This document shows, in pieces, positions 25,527 to 33,145 of a DNA stretch of 35,188 bases. Under the pieces are notes generated by a model that was given only the letters and a program-made list of their open reading frames with translations, made no database searches and had not been told where the DNA came from. The DNA lies in contig CANONN010000038.1 in assembly GCA_947567625.1 (NCBI GenBank), forward strand, positions 1 through 35,188, written 5' to 3'. The first letter of the stretch is position 1, and every line of letters starts with the position of its first letter. This DNA is from an uncultured Roseburia sp. (GTDB lineage: Bacteria; Bacillota; Clostridia; Lachnospirales; Lachnospiraceae). The position numbers were made by a program, and so were the translations under genes.

Positions 25527-26738
25527 ATGTTGACATTGGATAAGTTTGAGGAAGCGAGTGAGAAGGTCCGGGAGGTTACGCTGGAGACAAAGCTGGTGTA
25601 CAGCGATTATTTCAGTGCGCAGACCGGCAACAAAGTTTATCTAAAACCGGAAAATATGCAGTTTACCGGGGCATATAAAGTGCGCGGCGCATACTACAAG
25701 ATCAGCACATTGAGTGACGAAGAGCGGGAGAGAGGACTGATTACCGCCTCCGCCGGCAATCACGCGCAGGGTGTCGCCTATGCGGCCAAATGCTACGGCG
25801 CTAAGGCAGTGATCGTGATGCCGACCACCACGCCGTTAATCAAGGTAAACCGCACCAAGAGCTACGGCGCACAAGTCATCCTCTACGGCGACGTGTATGA
25901 CGAAGCCTGCAAGAGGGCATACGAGCTGGCGGAAGAAAAAGGATATACCTTTATCCATCCGTTTGACGATCTGGCCGTGGCCACGGGACAGGGGACGATC
26001 GCCATGGAAATCTTTAAAGAGCTGCCACTCGTTGAGTACATATTGGTTCCGATCGGCGGCGGCGGCCTGGCGACCGGTGTGTCGACATTGGCAAAGCTGC
26101 TCAATCCCAAGATCAAAGTGATCGGTGTGGAGCCTGCCGGGGCAAACTGTATGCAGGCTTCGTTTGCGGCGGGAAAAGTGACGACACTCCAACAGGTCAG
26201 CACGATCGCGGACGGCACAGCCGTCAAGACGCCGGGGAGCAACATCTTTCCCTATATTCAGCAAAATCTGGACGACATCATCACTGTGGAAGACGACGAG
26301 CTGATCGTGGCATTTTTGGATATGGTGGAGAGCCACAAAATGATTGTGGAAAATTCGGGGCTGCTGACGGTGGCGGCGCTCAAACACCTGGACGTGTGCG
26401 ACAAGCGGGTGGTGGCGATCTTAAGCGGCGGAAATATGGATGTGATTACCATGTCCTCCGTTGTGCAGCAGGGGCTTATTTTCCGCGACAGAATCTTTAC
26501 CGTGTCCGTCCTGCTTCCCGATAAGCCGGGAGAGCTGGCGAAAGTATCGGAAACGCTTGCGGCCGAGCAGGGCAATGTCATTAAGCTCGAACACAACCAG
26601 TTCGTCACAACAAACCGCAGCGCCGCCGTGGAACTGCGCATTACGCTGGAGAGTTTTGGAACCGATCACAAAAAGCAAATCATCAAGGCGCTGGAAAAGA
26701 AAGGGTACAAGCCTAAAGTTGTGCGGACCAATCTATAG
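25527..26738 (+). CDS. ilvA: Threonine ammonia-lyase with C-terminal ACT domain
   Basis: PLP enzyme that deaminates threonine to 2-oxobutanoate and ammonia. The 403 residues comprise a catalytic domain with K51 in 'FTGAYKVRGAYYK', the substrate loop 'SAGNHAQGVAYAA', the phosphate-binding tetraglycine-type loop 'IGGGGLATG', and one ACT domain from about 325 ('TVSVLLPDKPGELAKVSE'). This single-ACT, roughly 400-residue form is found in Clostridia and can be biosynthetic (isoleucine) or catabolic. Its product could feed IlvB and IlvD encoded 17 kb upstream. AGGAGG precedes the ATG by 6 bases. The gene interrupts the ftsY-ylxM order. The symbol ilvA is conventional; tdcB would be equally defensible. 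Confidence 0.93.
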   Translation: MLTLDKFEEASEKVREVTLETKLVYSDYFSAQTGNKVYLKPENMQFTGAYKVRGAYYKISTLSDEERERGLITASAGNHAQGVAYAAKCYGAKAVIVMPTTTPLIKVNRTKSYGAQVILYGDVYDEACKRAYELAEEKGYTFIHPFDDLAVATGQGTIAMEIFKELPLVEYILVPIGGGGLATGVSTLAKLLNPKIKVIGVEPAGANCMQASFAAGKVTTLQQVSTIADGTAVKTPGSNIFPYIQQNLDDIITVEDDELIVAFLDMVESHKMIVENSGLLTVAALKHLDVCDKRVVAILSGGNMDVITMSSVVQQGLIFRDRIFTVSVLLPDKPGELAKVSETLAAEQGNVIKLEHNQFVTTNRSAAVELRITLESFGTDHKKQIIKALEKKGYKPKVVRTNL

Positions 26739-26776
26739 AAGGTGTCAGAAAGAGAAGTCTGCTCGGATTTATTGTG

Positions 26777-26807
26777 ATAATCCGGTAGTTATGTGATTAC
26801 CGATTAT
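26777..26807 (+). repeat. Inverted repeat upstream of apt
   Basis: ATAATC+GGTA (with one bulged C) at 26777-26787 pairs with TACC+GATTAT at 26798-26807 around a 10-base loop. TATATT/TATTAT -10-like sequences overlap the right end but lack a good -35. No T-run follows directly. It may be an operator or a weak terminator of the threonine ammonia-lyase transcript. Confidence 0.4.
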
Positions 26808-26846
26808 ATTATGATTTTAAGGAGAAGAAAAAAGGAGGAACCTGCG

Positions 26847-27371
26847 ATGAAGAAACTAGAAGAGTACGTGAGAACCATTCCGGATTTTCCGGAACCCGGC
26901 ATTATGTTTCGGGATGTCACGAGCGTTCTTGCAGATGCCGAAGGATTGAAGCTGGCGATTGATTCCATGATTGGCGAGCTCTCCGGCGTGGAGTTCGACG
27001 TGATAGCGGGAACAGAGTCCAGAGGATTTATCTTTGGCGTGCCGATCGCCTATGCCATGGGAAAATCATTTGTGCCTGTGAGAAAAAAAGGCAAACTGCC
27101 ATGTGAGACGATTTCGGCGGAGTACGACTTAGAGTACGGCACATCGGTGATCGAAATGCACAAAGACGCGATCAAGCCGGGTCAAAAAGTGGTGCTGGTC
27201 GATGATCTGATCGCTACGGGAGGCACGATCGAGGCGAGCGTCAGGCTCGTGGAGCAGTTGGGCGGAGAAGTGGTGAAAATCCTGTTTTTGATGGAGTTAA
27301 AGGGATTGAAAGGAAGAGACAGGCTAAACGGTTACGATGTGGCGTCTATTATTTCATACGACGGAAAATAG
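26847..27371 (+). CDS. apt: Adenine phosphoribosyltransferase
   Basis: Purine salvage enzyme forming AMP from adenine and PRPP. It is 174 residues, the usual length. It starts 'MKKLEEYVRTIPDFPEPGIMF' as in family members. 'AGTESRGFIFGVPIAYAMGK' shapes the base-binding pocket, and the PRPP motif is 'VVLVDDLIATGGT'. The open frame begins at 26793, but the ATG at 26847 has AAGGAGG ahead and the upstream codons are not family-like. In many Firmicutes apt is near relA; here the next gene is a purine permease, which makes functional sense for salvage. Confidence 0.97.
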   Translation: MKKLEEYVRTIPDFPEPGIMFRDVTSVLADAEGLKLAIDSMIGELSGVEFDVIAGTESRGFIFGVPIAYAMGKSFVPVRKKGKLPCETISAEYDLEYGTSVIEMHKDAIKPGQKVVLVDDLIATGGTIEASVRLVEQLGGEVVKILFLMELKGLKGRDRLNGYDVASIISYDGK

Positions 27372-27430
27372 TGTGAAAAATACATCTAAGGCAGCAAAAA
27401 ACACTGCCTAAGAAGTATTAAGTTTCACAC
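27371..27430 (+). repeat. Long interrupted hairpin directly behind apt
   Basis: Three stacked helices: GTGTGAAA (27371-27378) with TTTCACAC (27423-27430), AATAC (27379-27383) with GTATT (27415-27419), and a 9-position helix (27386-27394 with 27404-27412) with a single A-A mismatch. The first arm begins on the last base of the apt stop codon. It lacks a T-tail and is followed by a separate terminator, so it may protect the 3' end of the mRNA or be a mobile repeat remnant. Confidence 0.7.
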
Positions 27431-27432
27431 AA

Positions 27433-27457
27433 GAAAAACGCAAAAGCGGCGTTTTTC
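27433..27457 (+). terminator. Probable terminator of apt
   Basis: GAAAAACGC (27433-27441) and GCGTTTTTC (27449-27457) form a perfect 9-bp stem with a 7-base loop. The T-run is part of the stem, and the mirrored A-run could serve the other strand. Confidence 0.65.
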
Positions 27458-27469
27458 ATACCTATTTGA

Positions 27470-27484
27470 GCCGCCAAAGGCGGC
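27470..27484 (+). repeat. GCCGCC/GGCGGC mini-hairpin
   Basis: A perfect 6-bp GC-only stem with an AAA loop, in the middle of the apt-permease spacer. No T-run. The stretch 27485-27553 after it holds no supported gene; a 25-codon frame there lacks a ribosome binding site. Confidence 0.55.
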
Positions 27485-27561
27485 ATGGAGATTAGTGTGA
27501 AGAGAAGTAAGATTCCGCAAAACCAGAAAAAATGGCAGCATCAGCCCGGAATAGGAGGATA

Positions 27562-27711
27562 GTGTGAAAAATCAGCTTGATAGCTGATTTTATCACACGG
27601 CTATTTGTGCCGAGAACGTCACAAATAAGCCCTGATCCGACAGGAGAAACTGCATTTGCAGATTTCTCCTGCGGTTCCTCGAACGTAAACGTTCTCGGAA
27701 TGGAGATTAAA
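27562..27711 (+). promoter_or_regulatory. Highly structured 5' region of the purine permease gene, possible cis-regulatory RNA
   Basis: Hairpins follow each other without gaps. The first is a stem of about 15 bp at 27562-27598. Next, 27599-27609 pairs with 27620-27631 (one bulge) around a 10-base loop, CCGAGAACGT. A third stem is 27641-27654 with 27657-27671 (one bulge). The last is GAACGT/ACGTTC at 27681-27694. The 10-base loop at 27610-27619 is exactly complementary to 27689-27698, four bases ahead of the GGAG ribosome binding site, so alternative folds compete. It does not match the purine riboswitch core. Half-sites of ACGTTCTC recur three times, so a DNA operator is an alternative reading. 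Together with the elements upstream, this fills the 340-base gap between apt and the permease; no gene was found there. Confidence 0.5.
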
Positions 27712-29070
27712 ATGTTAGAAAAGTTATTTCATATAAAGGAAAATAATACGAGTATCAAGGTGGAGGTGATGGCGGGTATCACCACATTTATGACGATGGC
27801 TTATATATTGGCCGTCAATCCGTCCATGCTTGCAGTGGCAGGCATGGAAAAAGACGCGGTACTGATTGCGACGGCGCTGGCCTCCTTTATCGGTACGCTT
27901 GCGATGGCGCTGTTAGCCAATTATCCGTTTGCGCTCGCGCCGGGCATGGGCTTAAACGCCTATTTTGCCTACTCGGTGTGCCTGGGCATGGGATATAGCT
28001 GGAAGATTGCACTGCTCGCCGTGTTTGCGGAGGGATTGATCTTTATCGTGCTTTCTCTCACCAGAGTGCGGGAAGCCATCTTTAATGCGATACCGATCAA
28101 TCTGAAAAAAGGCGTCAGTGTGGGAATCGGCCTTTTTATCGCATTTATCGGTCTGCAAAACGGCGGCATCGTAGTTTCAAACAGCTCGACGCTGGTGAGC
28201 TATATCGATTTTACCGCTAACTTTCGCACCGCCGGTATCTGCGCGCTGCTGGCCTTAATCGGCTTAATGGTTACGGCGATTCTTTATATTAAGAGAGTGA
28301 AAGGCTCGATTCTTTTTGGTATTCTTATCACATGGGTACTGGGGATGCTTTGCCAGGCAGTCGGGCTGTATGTGCCGGATGCCGATATGGGATTTAAGTC
28401 TCTCTACCCGGAATGGGGGATGCCCAATCTCGTTTCGATCAAAGAGACGTTCGGACAGTGCTTCCACGCCGATTTTTCGACGATTGAGATTTTTGATTTT
28501 ATTGCAATCCTGCTGGCCTTTTTGTTTGTCGATATGTTTGATACACTGGGAACCCTAATCGGCGTGGCGACAAAAGCGGATATGCTTGATAAGAACGGGC
28601 GCCTGCCCCGCATCAAACAGGCGCTGCTTGCGGACGCTGTGGCGACTTCGGCCGGCGCGGTGCTCGGTACATCTACCACGACCACATTTGTAGAGAGCTC
28701 CTCCGGCGTGGCGGAGGGCGCGCGGACAGGGCTTGCTTCCGTGGTGACGGGACTGCTGTTTTTGGTTTCCATTTTCCTGTCGCCGATTTTTTGCTCTATC
28801 CCTAGCTTTGCCACGGCCCCGGCGTTGATTTTTGTCGGGTTTTTGATGATTTCCACCGTGACAAATATTGATTTTAGCGATCTGACGGAGGCGATTCCGG
28901 CATACTTATGCCTGCTGGCAATGCCGCTGATGTACAGCATATCCGAGGGCATCGCCATCGGTGTGATCTCCTATGTGATTATCAATCTTGTCTGCGGAAA
29001 GGCAAAGAAAATTACGCCGCTGATGTATGTGCTGGCAGTATTGTTTATCTGTAAATATATTTTCCTGTAA
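27712..29070 (+). CDS. Guanine/hypoxanthine permease, NCS2 AzgA-like (PbuG family)
   Basis: A 452-residue transporter with about 12-14 membrane helices. It opens 'MLEKLFHIKENNTSIKVEVM', then 'AGITTFMTMAYILAVNP' and 'YPFALAPGMGLNAYFAYSV', all diagnostic of the AzgA-like branch of purine:proton symporters. Later 'FLFVDMFDTLGTLIGVATKA' and 'GTSTTTTFVESSSGVAEGAR' are the conserved substrate-site region. It presumably imports guanine, hypoxanthine or adenine, the last fitting apt upstream. The frame is open from 27577 through the structured leader, but the ATG at 27712 has GGAG 6 bases ahead and gives the family N-terminus. No purine riboswitch of the known class was seen ahead. Confidence 0.94.
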   Translation: MLEKLFHIKENNTSIKVEVMAGITTFMTMAYILAVNPSMLAVAGMEKDAVLIATALASFIGTLAMALLANYPFALAPGMGLNAYFAYSVCLGMGYSWKIALLAVFAEGLIFIVLSLTRVREAIFNAIPINLKKGVSVGIGLFIAFIGLQNGGIVVSNSSTLVSYIDFTANFRTAGICALLALIGLMVTAILYIKRVKGSILFGILITWVLGMLCQAVGLYVPDADMGFKSLYPEWGMPNLVSIKETFGQCFHADFSTIEIFDFIAILLAFLFVDMFDTLGTLIGVATKADMLDKNGRLPRIKQALLADAVATSAGAVLGTSTTTTFVESSSGVAEGARTGLASVVTGLLFLVSIFLSPIFCSIPSFATAPALIFVGFLMISTVTNIDFSDLTEAIPAYLCLLAMPLMYSISEGIAIGVISYVIINLVCGKAKKITPLMYVLAVLFICKYIFL

Positions 29071-29147
29071 GACAGATTGTTTTTTGTGAGGCAACAAGCC
29101 TGTTCGTTTGAGCCGTAAGGCTGCGATGATAGAATAGAAATGATAAG

Positions 29148-29185
29148 AAATGTAGGGTATGGAGGTTGTCATACCCTACATTTTG
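29148..29185 (+). terminator. Rho-independent terminator after the purine permease
   Basis: A perfect 14-bp stem (29148-29161 with 29170-29183) has an 8-base loop and ends in TTTT. A smaller AGCC-gtaa-GGCT hairpin at 29111-29122 precedes it. Confidence 0.82.
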
Positions 29186-29225
29186 TGATAAATGGAAATG
29201 GGCAAATTGGATTTGGAGGAAGAAG

Positions 29226-29756
29226 ATGAATCTTAAGCTTGTGAGATTGACCGGTGAATATAAAGAACAGCTCTTTGAAATGCTGACAGAATGGAAGAAT
29301 GATATTATAATAAATCACACAGATATGTCTCCGTGGAAAATATGGGCAAATGATTTTCACGATTTTGAGCATTACCTAAAAAATCTTGATACAAAGGAAG
29401 AAACGAAAAATGGCTGGGTTCCTGACACAACTTTGTTTTGTCTCGATAAAGATAGAAACATATTTGTAGGGGCTGTTAATATTCGCCATTATATAAATGA
29501 TGCGCTATTAAAAACCGGCGGCCATATAGGCGACGGAATAAGGCCTAGTGAAAGAAGAAAAGGTTATGCGACAGCAATGCTTGCTTTGGCATTAGACGAG
29601 TGTAAAAAACTTGGTATGAACAAAGTCCTGCTCTGCTGTGACAAAACTAACATTGGCTCAGCAAAGGCGATCATGTATAATGGCGGAGTATTGGAAAATG
29701 AAGTAAAAGTGGAAGAGGATGGGCATATTGAGCAACGTTATTGGATTCAATTATAA
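29226..29756 (+). CDS. GNAT family N-acetyltransferase
   Basis: A 176-residue predicted acetyltransferase. The acetyl-CoA pyrophosphate-binding motif A is 'GIRPSERRKGYATAMLALAL', followed by motif B with 'LLCCDKTNIGSAKAIMYNGG', where the N-x-x-S-x-x-x-x-x-N-G pattern is typical. The N-terminus resembles GNATs annotated as acting on small molecules or antibiotics, but the substrate cannot be inferred. The ATG at 29226 has TTGGAGGAAG ahead; the frame extends upstream to 29166 through the terminator, which rules that part out. Codon third positions are mostly A/T, unlike the genes on both sides, which hints at acquisition. No obvious promoter lies between the terminator and this gene. Confidence 0.88.
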   Translation: MNLKLVRLTGEYKEQLFEMLTEWKNDIIINHTDMSPWKIWANDFHDFEHYLKNLDTKEETKNGWVPDTTLFCLDKDRNIFVGAVNIRHYINDALLKTGGHIGDGIRPSERRKGYATAMLALALDECKKLGMNKVLLCCDKTNIGSAKAIMYNGGVLENEVKVEEDGHIEQRYWIQL

Positions 29757-29809
29757 CGTAGAGGTCGTGTGATAAGAAATTATAGGTTATTAGCTGTTAT
29801 AAAAATTTA

Positions 29810-29818
29810 TGGTATAAT
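29810..29818 (+). promoter_or_regulatory. Extended -10 promoter element
   Basis: TGGTATAAT at 29810-29818 is a perfect extended -10, without a recognisable -35. It would start transcripts around 29825, at the edge of the AGGAGA ahead of the short frame at 29833, and run toward the Fic gene. Confidence 0.5.
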
Positions 29819-29832
29819 ACAGGAGACCGGCT

Positions 29833-30039
29833 ATGAAAAGTCAAAAATTCCAGACTGATAAACAGACAGATTTAGTCCGGCAAATGCAAGCAGCTTACCC
29901 GGTGTAGACAGATAAAAGTAGCGGCCATATACTGTTGTTGAGTAGTAAGCTACAGGAGAAAATCAATCATTCTATTCCTTGCATTAGCCAATATGGTTAT
30001 GAATATAGATATGTATTTATCAATAAAATTCAGGTTTGA
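29833..30039 (+). pseudogene. Short frame with one internal stop, possible gene remnant or small peptide
   Basis: ATG at 29833 begins a 24-codon frame (MKSQKFQTDKQTDLVRQMQA...) preceded by AGGAGA. It stops with TAG at 29905-29907, and the same frame then stays open for 43 codons to TGA at 30037-30039. It could be a decayed gene of about 68 residues, a real 24-residue peptide, or chance in AT-rich DNA. I do not recognise the sequence. Apart from the extended -10, nothing else was found in the 310-base gap 29757-30066. Confidence 0.25.
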
Positions 30040-30066
30040 CAGCTTCCGTTAAGAAAGGTGAGCAAT

Positions 30067-30801
30067 ATGAATAAACAAAAAGAGTTTTTAGATTTCCTTC
30101 TGGAAAGATTCAAAATAGAAAGAGAGAAGTTTGATCGATCTGGTGTGTACGCATATACACAGCGTTTACTTGCCTATAACTCAAATAAGATGGAAGGAAG
30201 CACACTTACTGAAGAGCAGACAGCTTCTTTGTTTGATAATGGTACTCTGCCAAAATCGGATGACTATTATAGGGCAAAAGACGTTGAAGAAATGAATGGA
30301 CACTTTCTTATGTTTAATAAGATGCTGGATACATTGGATGAGCCGTTATCACAAGAGTTAATAAAACAATTCCATTATGAATTAAAGTCTGGAGTGTTTG
30401 AGGATCGCGCGAATGGATATGCCATTGGTGATTATAAGCAGCGTCCTAATATGATTGGTATTTATCAGACTGTAAAGCCAGACGATGTTGCACAAGAGAT
30501 GTACTTACTTATGGATTGGTATGGTGCACAGAAAATAAATATTTCTGTATTGGCTGAGTTTCATGCTAGATACGAAAGTATTCATCCTTTTCAAGATGGA
30601 AATGGCAGGACGGGCAGATTGATTCTTTTTAGAGAGAGTTTAAGGAATCGTATTGTCCCTATTGTAATTGAAGATGTGAATAGAAATGATTATCTGGAAG
30701 CCCTGAAAGAATTCAGAGAAGAAAAATCTGTGCGTAAGTTGATAAGTTTGTTTGAAAAAGAGCAACGTTTCTATTTAGAAAAGTGTGAATATTTTATGTA
30801 A
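30067..30801 (+). CDS. Fic family protein, predicted AMP-transferase with N-terminal self-inhibitory motif
   Basis: A 244-residue Fic-domain protein. The active-site motif '[12 protein letters not shown]' (residues 173-184) is complete, with H173 as catalytic base and the phosphate-binding glycines and arginines intact. Near the N-terminus, S39-E43-G44 in '[16 protein letters not shown]' fits the (S/T)xxxE(G/N) inhibitory helix, so this should be a class II Fic that is auto-inhibited and needs no separate antitoxin. The flap region '[15 protein letters not shown]' lies ahead of the active site. Target proteins are unknown. The ATG at 30067 has AGGTG 6 bases ahead; a GTG at 30058 falls inside that site. 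Base composition is AT-rich like the GNAT gene, unlike the core genes around it. Confidence 0.93.
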   Translation: MNKQKEFLDFLLERFKIEREKFDRSGVYAYTQRLLAYNSNKMEGSTLTEEQTASLFDNGTLPKSDDYYRAKDVEEMNGHFLMFNKMLDTLDEPLSQELIKQFHYELKSGVFEDRANGYAIGDYKQRPNMIGIYQTVKPDDVAQEMYLLMDWYGAQKINISVLAEFHARYESIHPFQDGNGRTGRLILFRESLRNRIVPIVIEDVNRNDYLEALKEFREEKSVRKLISLFEKEQRFYLEKCEYFM

Positions 30802-30833
30802 TGTCGGAAAAACTTGCTGTAAAGAAAAAACAC

Positions 30834-30862
30834 TTGACACCACCTTTTTTTTATGCTATCCT
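30834..30862 (+). promoter_or_regulatory. Strong promoter for the ylxM-ffh operon
   Basis: Consensus TTGACA at 30834-30839, a 17-base spacer ending in TGC, and TATCCT at 30857-30862 (extended -10). It begins only 33 bases after the Fic stop codon and frees the SRP/ribosome genes from upstream transcription. Confidence 0.7.
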
Positions 30863-30914
30863 ATCAAAGGTTTTGAGCGAGAAATCAAAAAGAAACAGAA
30901 AGCCGGTGTTTTCT

Positions 30915-31259
30915 ATGGAAGAGAAAGTAGAACAGGCCTATTTGTATGATTTTTACGGTGAGTTGTTAAACGAACACCAGAGAAAAATATACGAAGATTT
31001 TGTTTTTGGCGACCTCTCGCTTGGCGAGATCGCCGATGAAGAGGGAATCAGCCGCCAGGGAGTACATGATATGGTGAAGCGCTGTACGAAAGCTTTAGAG
31101 AGCTACGAAGAAAAGCTTCATCTGGTGAGCCGGTTTTTATCTGTCAGACAAAAGGTCGGGCAGATACAAGACCTTGCGAAAGATTTTCCCAAAACCCGTG
31201 ACGAGACAGTTTTGACAGAGATTGGCGTACTCGCCAATCAGATCTTAGAGGATTTGTAG
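30915..31259 (+). CDS. ylxM: YlxM family SRP-associated HTH protein
   Basis: A 114-residue protein related to sigma factor region 4. '[20 protein letters not shown]' followed by '[20 protein letters not shown]' is the family's helix-turn-helix, and a C-terminal helix follows. Known: YlxM of Streptococcus and relatives binds the SRP and modulates Ffh/FtsY GTPase activity. The frame is open from 30801, but those first 38 codons overlie the promoter, and '[18 protein letters not shown]' from 30915 is the usual N-terminus. The ribosome binding site there is weak (GGTG). Its stop codon touches the ffh ATG, so the two are translationally coupled. Confidence 0.93.
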   Translation: MEEKVEQAYLYDFYGELLNEHQRKIYEDFVFGDLSLGEIADEEGISRQGVHDMVKRCTKALESYEEKLHLVSRFLSVRQKVGQIQDLAKDFPKTRDETVLTEIGVLANQILEDL

Positions 31260-32609
31260 ATGGCATTTGACAGTTTATCCGAAAAACTTCAAAATGTATT
31301 TAAGAACCTGCGCAGCAAGGGACGGCTGACCGAGAATGACGTAAAGGCCGCGTTAAGAGAGGTAAAGATGGCGCTTTTGGAGGCCGACGTCAATTTCAAA
31401 GTGGTAAAGCAGTTTGTCAAGGATGTGCAGGAGCGGGCGATCGGGCAGGACGTCATGAACGGGCTCAATCCCGGCCAGATGGTGATTAAGATCGTAAACG
31501 AAGAGATGATCCGGCTGATGGGAGCCGAGACGACCGAGATCGCCTTAAAGCCGGGCAAGGAACTGACCGTGATTATGATGGTCGGTTTACAGGGAGCCGG
31601 CAAGACGACCACGGCGGCAAAGATCGCCGGCAAGTTTAAAGCCAAAGGCAAAAAAGTATTGCTCGTTGCCTGTGACGTATACCGCCCCGCGGCGATCGAG
31701 CAGCTTCAGATCAACGGGGAAAAGCAGGGGGTTGAGGTATTTTCCATGGGCGATAAGAATAAGCCCCTGCATATCGCCAAAGCCGCGCTCGAACATGCGG
31801 CGAAGAACGACTGCAATATTGTTATCATCGATACGGCCGGACGTCTTCATATTGATGAGGACATGATGGCGGAGCTGACGGAGATCAAGGAAAACATTGC
31901 CGTGAGCCAGACCGTTTTGGTGGTGGATTCCATGACCGGACAGGATGCCGTCAATGTTGCCAGCACATTCGATGAAAAAATCGGCGTCGACGGCGTCGTG
32001 CTCACCAAGTTGGACGGAGACACCCGCGGCGGTGCGGCGCTCTCCATACGGGCGGTGACCGGCAAACCGATTCTCTATGCCGGTATGGGAGAAAAGCTCT
32101 CCGATCTGGAACAGTTTTATCCTGACCGCATGGCTTCGCGTATCCTTGGCATGGGAGACGTCTTAACCCTGATCGAGAAAGCGCAGGAAGAGCTGGATGA
32201 GGAAAAAGCCAAAAAGCTCGAAGAGAAGATGCGCAAAAATGAATTTGACTTTGAGATGTATTTGGAGTCGATGGGCCAGATGAAAAAGATGGGCGGGCTT
32301 TCCAGTATTATGAGCATGATACCGGGGCTCGGCGGGGGCAAGATGCCCGAGATTGACGAGGGCGCGGCGGAGAAAAATATGGCGCGCACCGAGGCGATCA
32401 TATACTCTATGACCCAGGAGGAGAGACAAAATCCGTCCCTGTTAAATCCGAGCAGGAAACGCAGAATCGCGGAGGGCGCCGGCGTGGATATCGCCGAGGT
32501 GAACCGGTTAGTCAAGCAGTTTGAGCAGGCGAGAAAGATGATGAAGCAGATGCCGGGGATGATGAAACAAAAAGGTAGAAGAGGAATGTTTCAAGGACTT
32601 CCTTTTTAA
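31260..32609 (+). CDS. ffh: Signal recognition particle protein Ffh (SRP54)
   Basis: GTPase subunit of SRP that binds signal peptides and 4.5S/6S RNA. The 449 residues comprise the N domain (1-95), a G domain with '[13 protein letters not shown]' (109-121), '[11 protein letters not shown]', '[13 protein letters not shown]' and '[13 protein letters not shown]', and the methionine-rich M domain from about 300. The M domain contains '[20 protein letters not shown]' and the RNA-binding '[13 protein letters not shown]'. It starts directly behind ylxM with AGAGGA ahead. All family motifs are intact. The partner receptor FtsY is encoded 6 kb upstream in this window. Confidence 0.98.
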   Translation: MAFDSLSEKLQNVFKNLRSKGRLTENDVKAALREVKMALLEADVNFKVVKQFVKDVQERAIGQDVMNGLNPGQMVIKIVNEEMIRLMGAETTEIALKPGKELTVIMMVGLQGAGKTTTAAKIAGKFKAKGKKVLLVACDVYRPAAIEQLQINGEKQGVEVFSMGDKNKPLHIAKAALEHAAKNDCNIVIIDTAGRLHIDEDMMAELTEIKENIAVSQTVLVVDSMTGQDAVNVASTFDEKIGVDGVVLTKLDGDTRGGAALSIRAVTGKPILYAGMGEKLSDLEQFYPDRMASRILGMGDVLTLIEKAQEELDEEKAKKLEEKMRKNEFDFEMYLESMGQMKKMGGLSSIMSMIPGLGGGKMPEIDEGAAEKNMARTEAIIYSMTQEERQNPSLLNPSRKRRIAEGAGVDIAEVNRLVKQFEQARKMMKQMPGMMKQKGRRGMFQGLPF

Positions 32610-32644
32610 TACAACAAAACAAACGCTTTAAGGAGGTGAAAACA

Positions 32645-32890
32645 ATGGCAGTAAAAATCAGATTGAGAAGAATGGGACAGAAAAAGGCTCCTTTTTATAG
32701 AATCGTAGTAGCAGATTCCCGCTCTCCGAGAGATGGAAGATGTATCGAAGAGATTGGAACCTATGATCCGAATAAAGAGCCGAGTGAGTATCATGTCAAT
32801 GAGGAGTTAGCTAAGAAATGGTTAGCTAACGGTGCTCAGCCAACGGATACCGTTGCGAAAATTTTCAAAAAAGCCGGTATCGAGAAATAG
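32645..32890 (+). CDS. rpsP: 30S ribosomal protein S16
   Basis: An 81-residue S16: '[20 protein letters not shown]' and '[20 protein letters not shown]' are the family signature. It is needed for assembly of the small subunit's 5' domain. The perfect ribosome binding site AAGGAGGTGA lies just ahead of the ATG at 32645, fitting a highly translated gene; the frame's earlier GTG at 32636 lies within that site. It follows ffh by 35 bases and precedes khpA by 19. Confidence 0.98.
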   Translation: MAVKIRLRRMGQKKAPFYRIVVADSRSPRDGRCIEEIGTYDPNKEPSEYHVNEELAKKWLANGAQPTDTVAKIFKKAGIEK

Positions 32891-32909
32891 GACGAGTGAG
32901 GTGGACCCT

Positions 32910-33140
32910 ATGAAAGAGTTAGTGGAAGTAATTGCCAAATCATTAGTCGATTGCCCAAACGAGGTTGTGGTGACACAGACCGAGAACGATAAGTCCATTG
33001 TACTGGAGCTGCGCGTGGCGCAGTCCGATATGGGCAAGGTGATCGGCAAACAGGGCCGCATTGCTAAGGCAATCCGTTCTGTTGTTAAGGCGGCTGCCTC
33101 TAAGGAAGAAAAGAAAGTTATTGTTGAGATTATGCAGTGA
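32910..33140 (+). CDS. khpA: KH-domain RNA-binding protein KhpA
   Basis: A 76-residue single KH domain protein. The GxxG loop lies in 'MGKVIGKQGRIAKAIRSVV'. Known: KhpA (formerly YlqC) pairs with KhpB/Jag and affects cell elongation and many transcripts. The ATG at 32910 has GAGGTGG about 6 bases ahead; the open frame extends upstream over the end of rpsP and is not coding there. Position between rpsP and rimM is the standard Firmicute order. Confidence 0.95.
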   Translation: MKELVEVIAKSLVDCPNEVVVTQTENDKSIVLELRVAQSDMGKVIGKQGRIAKAIRSVVKAAASKEEKKVIVEIMQ

Positions 33141-33145
33141 CATGT

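Larger units (their letters stand above)
27363..27570 (+). repeat. Three spaced copies of a GGA-rich/TAGTGTGAA 17-mer
   Basis: Near-identical 17-mers start at 27363, 27487 and 27554, with consensus GGARRWTAGTGTGAARA. Inverted partners (TTTCACAC at 27423, ATCACAC at 27592) let the first and third copies form hairpins. The unit may be a degenerate repeat family or a regulator site array; I do not recognise it. Confidence 0.5.

Noticed and set aside
27485-27561. A 25-codon frame in the apt-permease spacer
   Set aside because: No ribosome binding site ahead of its ATG, and it coincides with repeat units. Better explained as non-coding.
27372-27711. Purine (guanine/adenine) riboswitch ahead of the purine permease
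   Set aside because: The conserved three-way junction core sequences of that class were not found, although the region is strongly structured in other ways.
30067-30801. Fic as the toxin of a two-gene toxin-antitoxin pair
   Set aside because: No small antitoxin gene is adjacent, and the SxxxEG helix in its own N-terminus indicates intramolecular inhibition. The 24-codon frame upstream carries no inhibitory motif.
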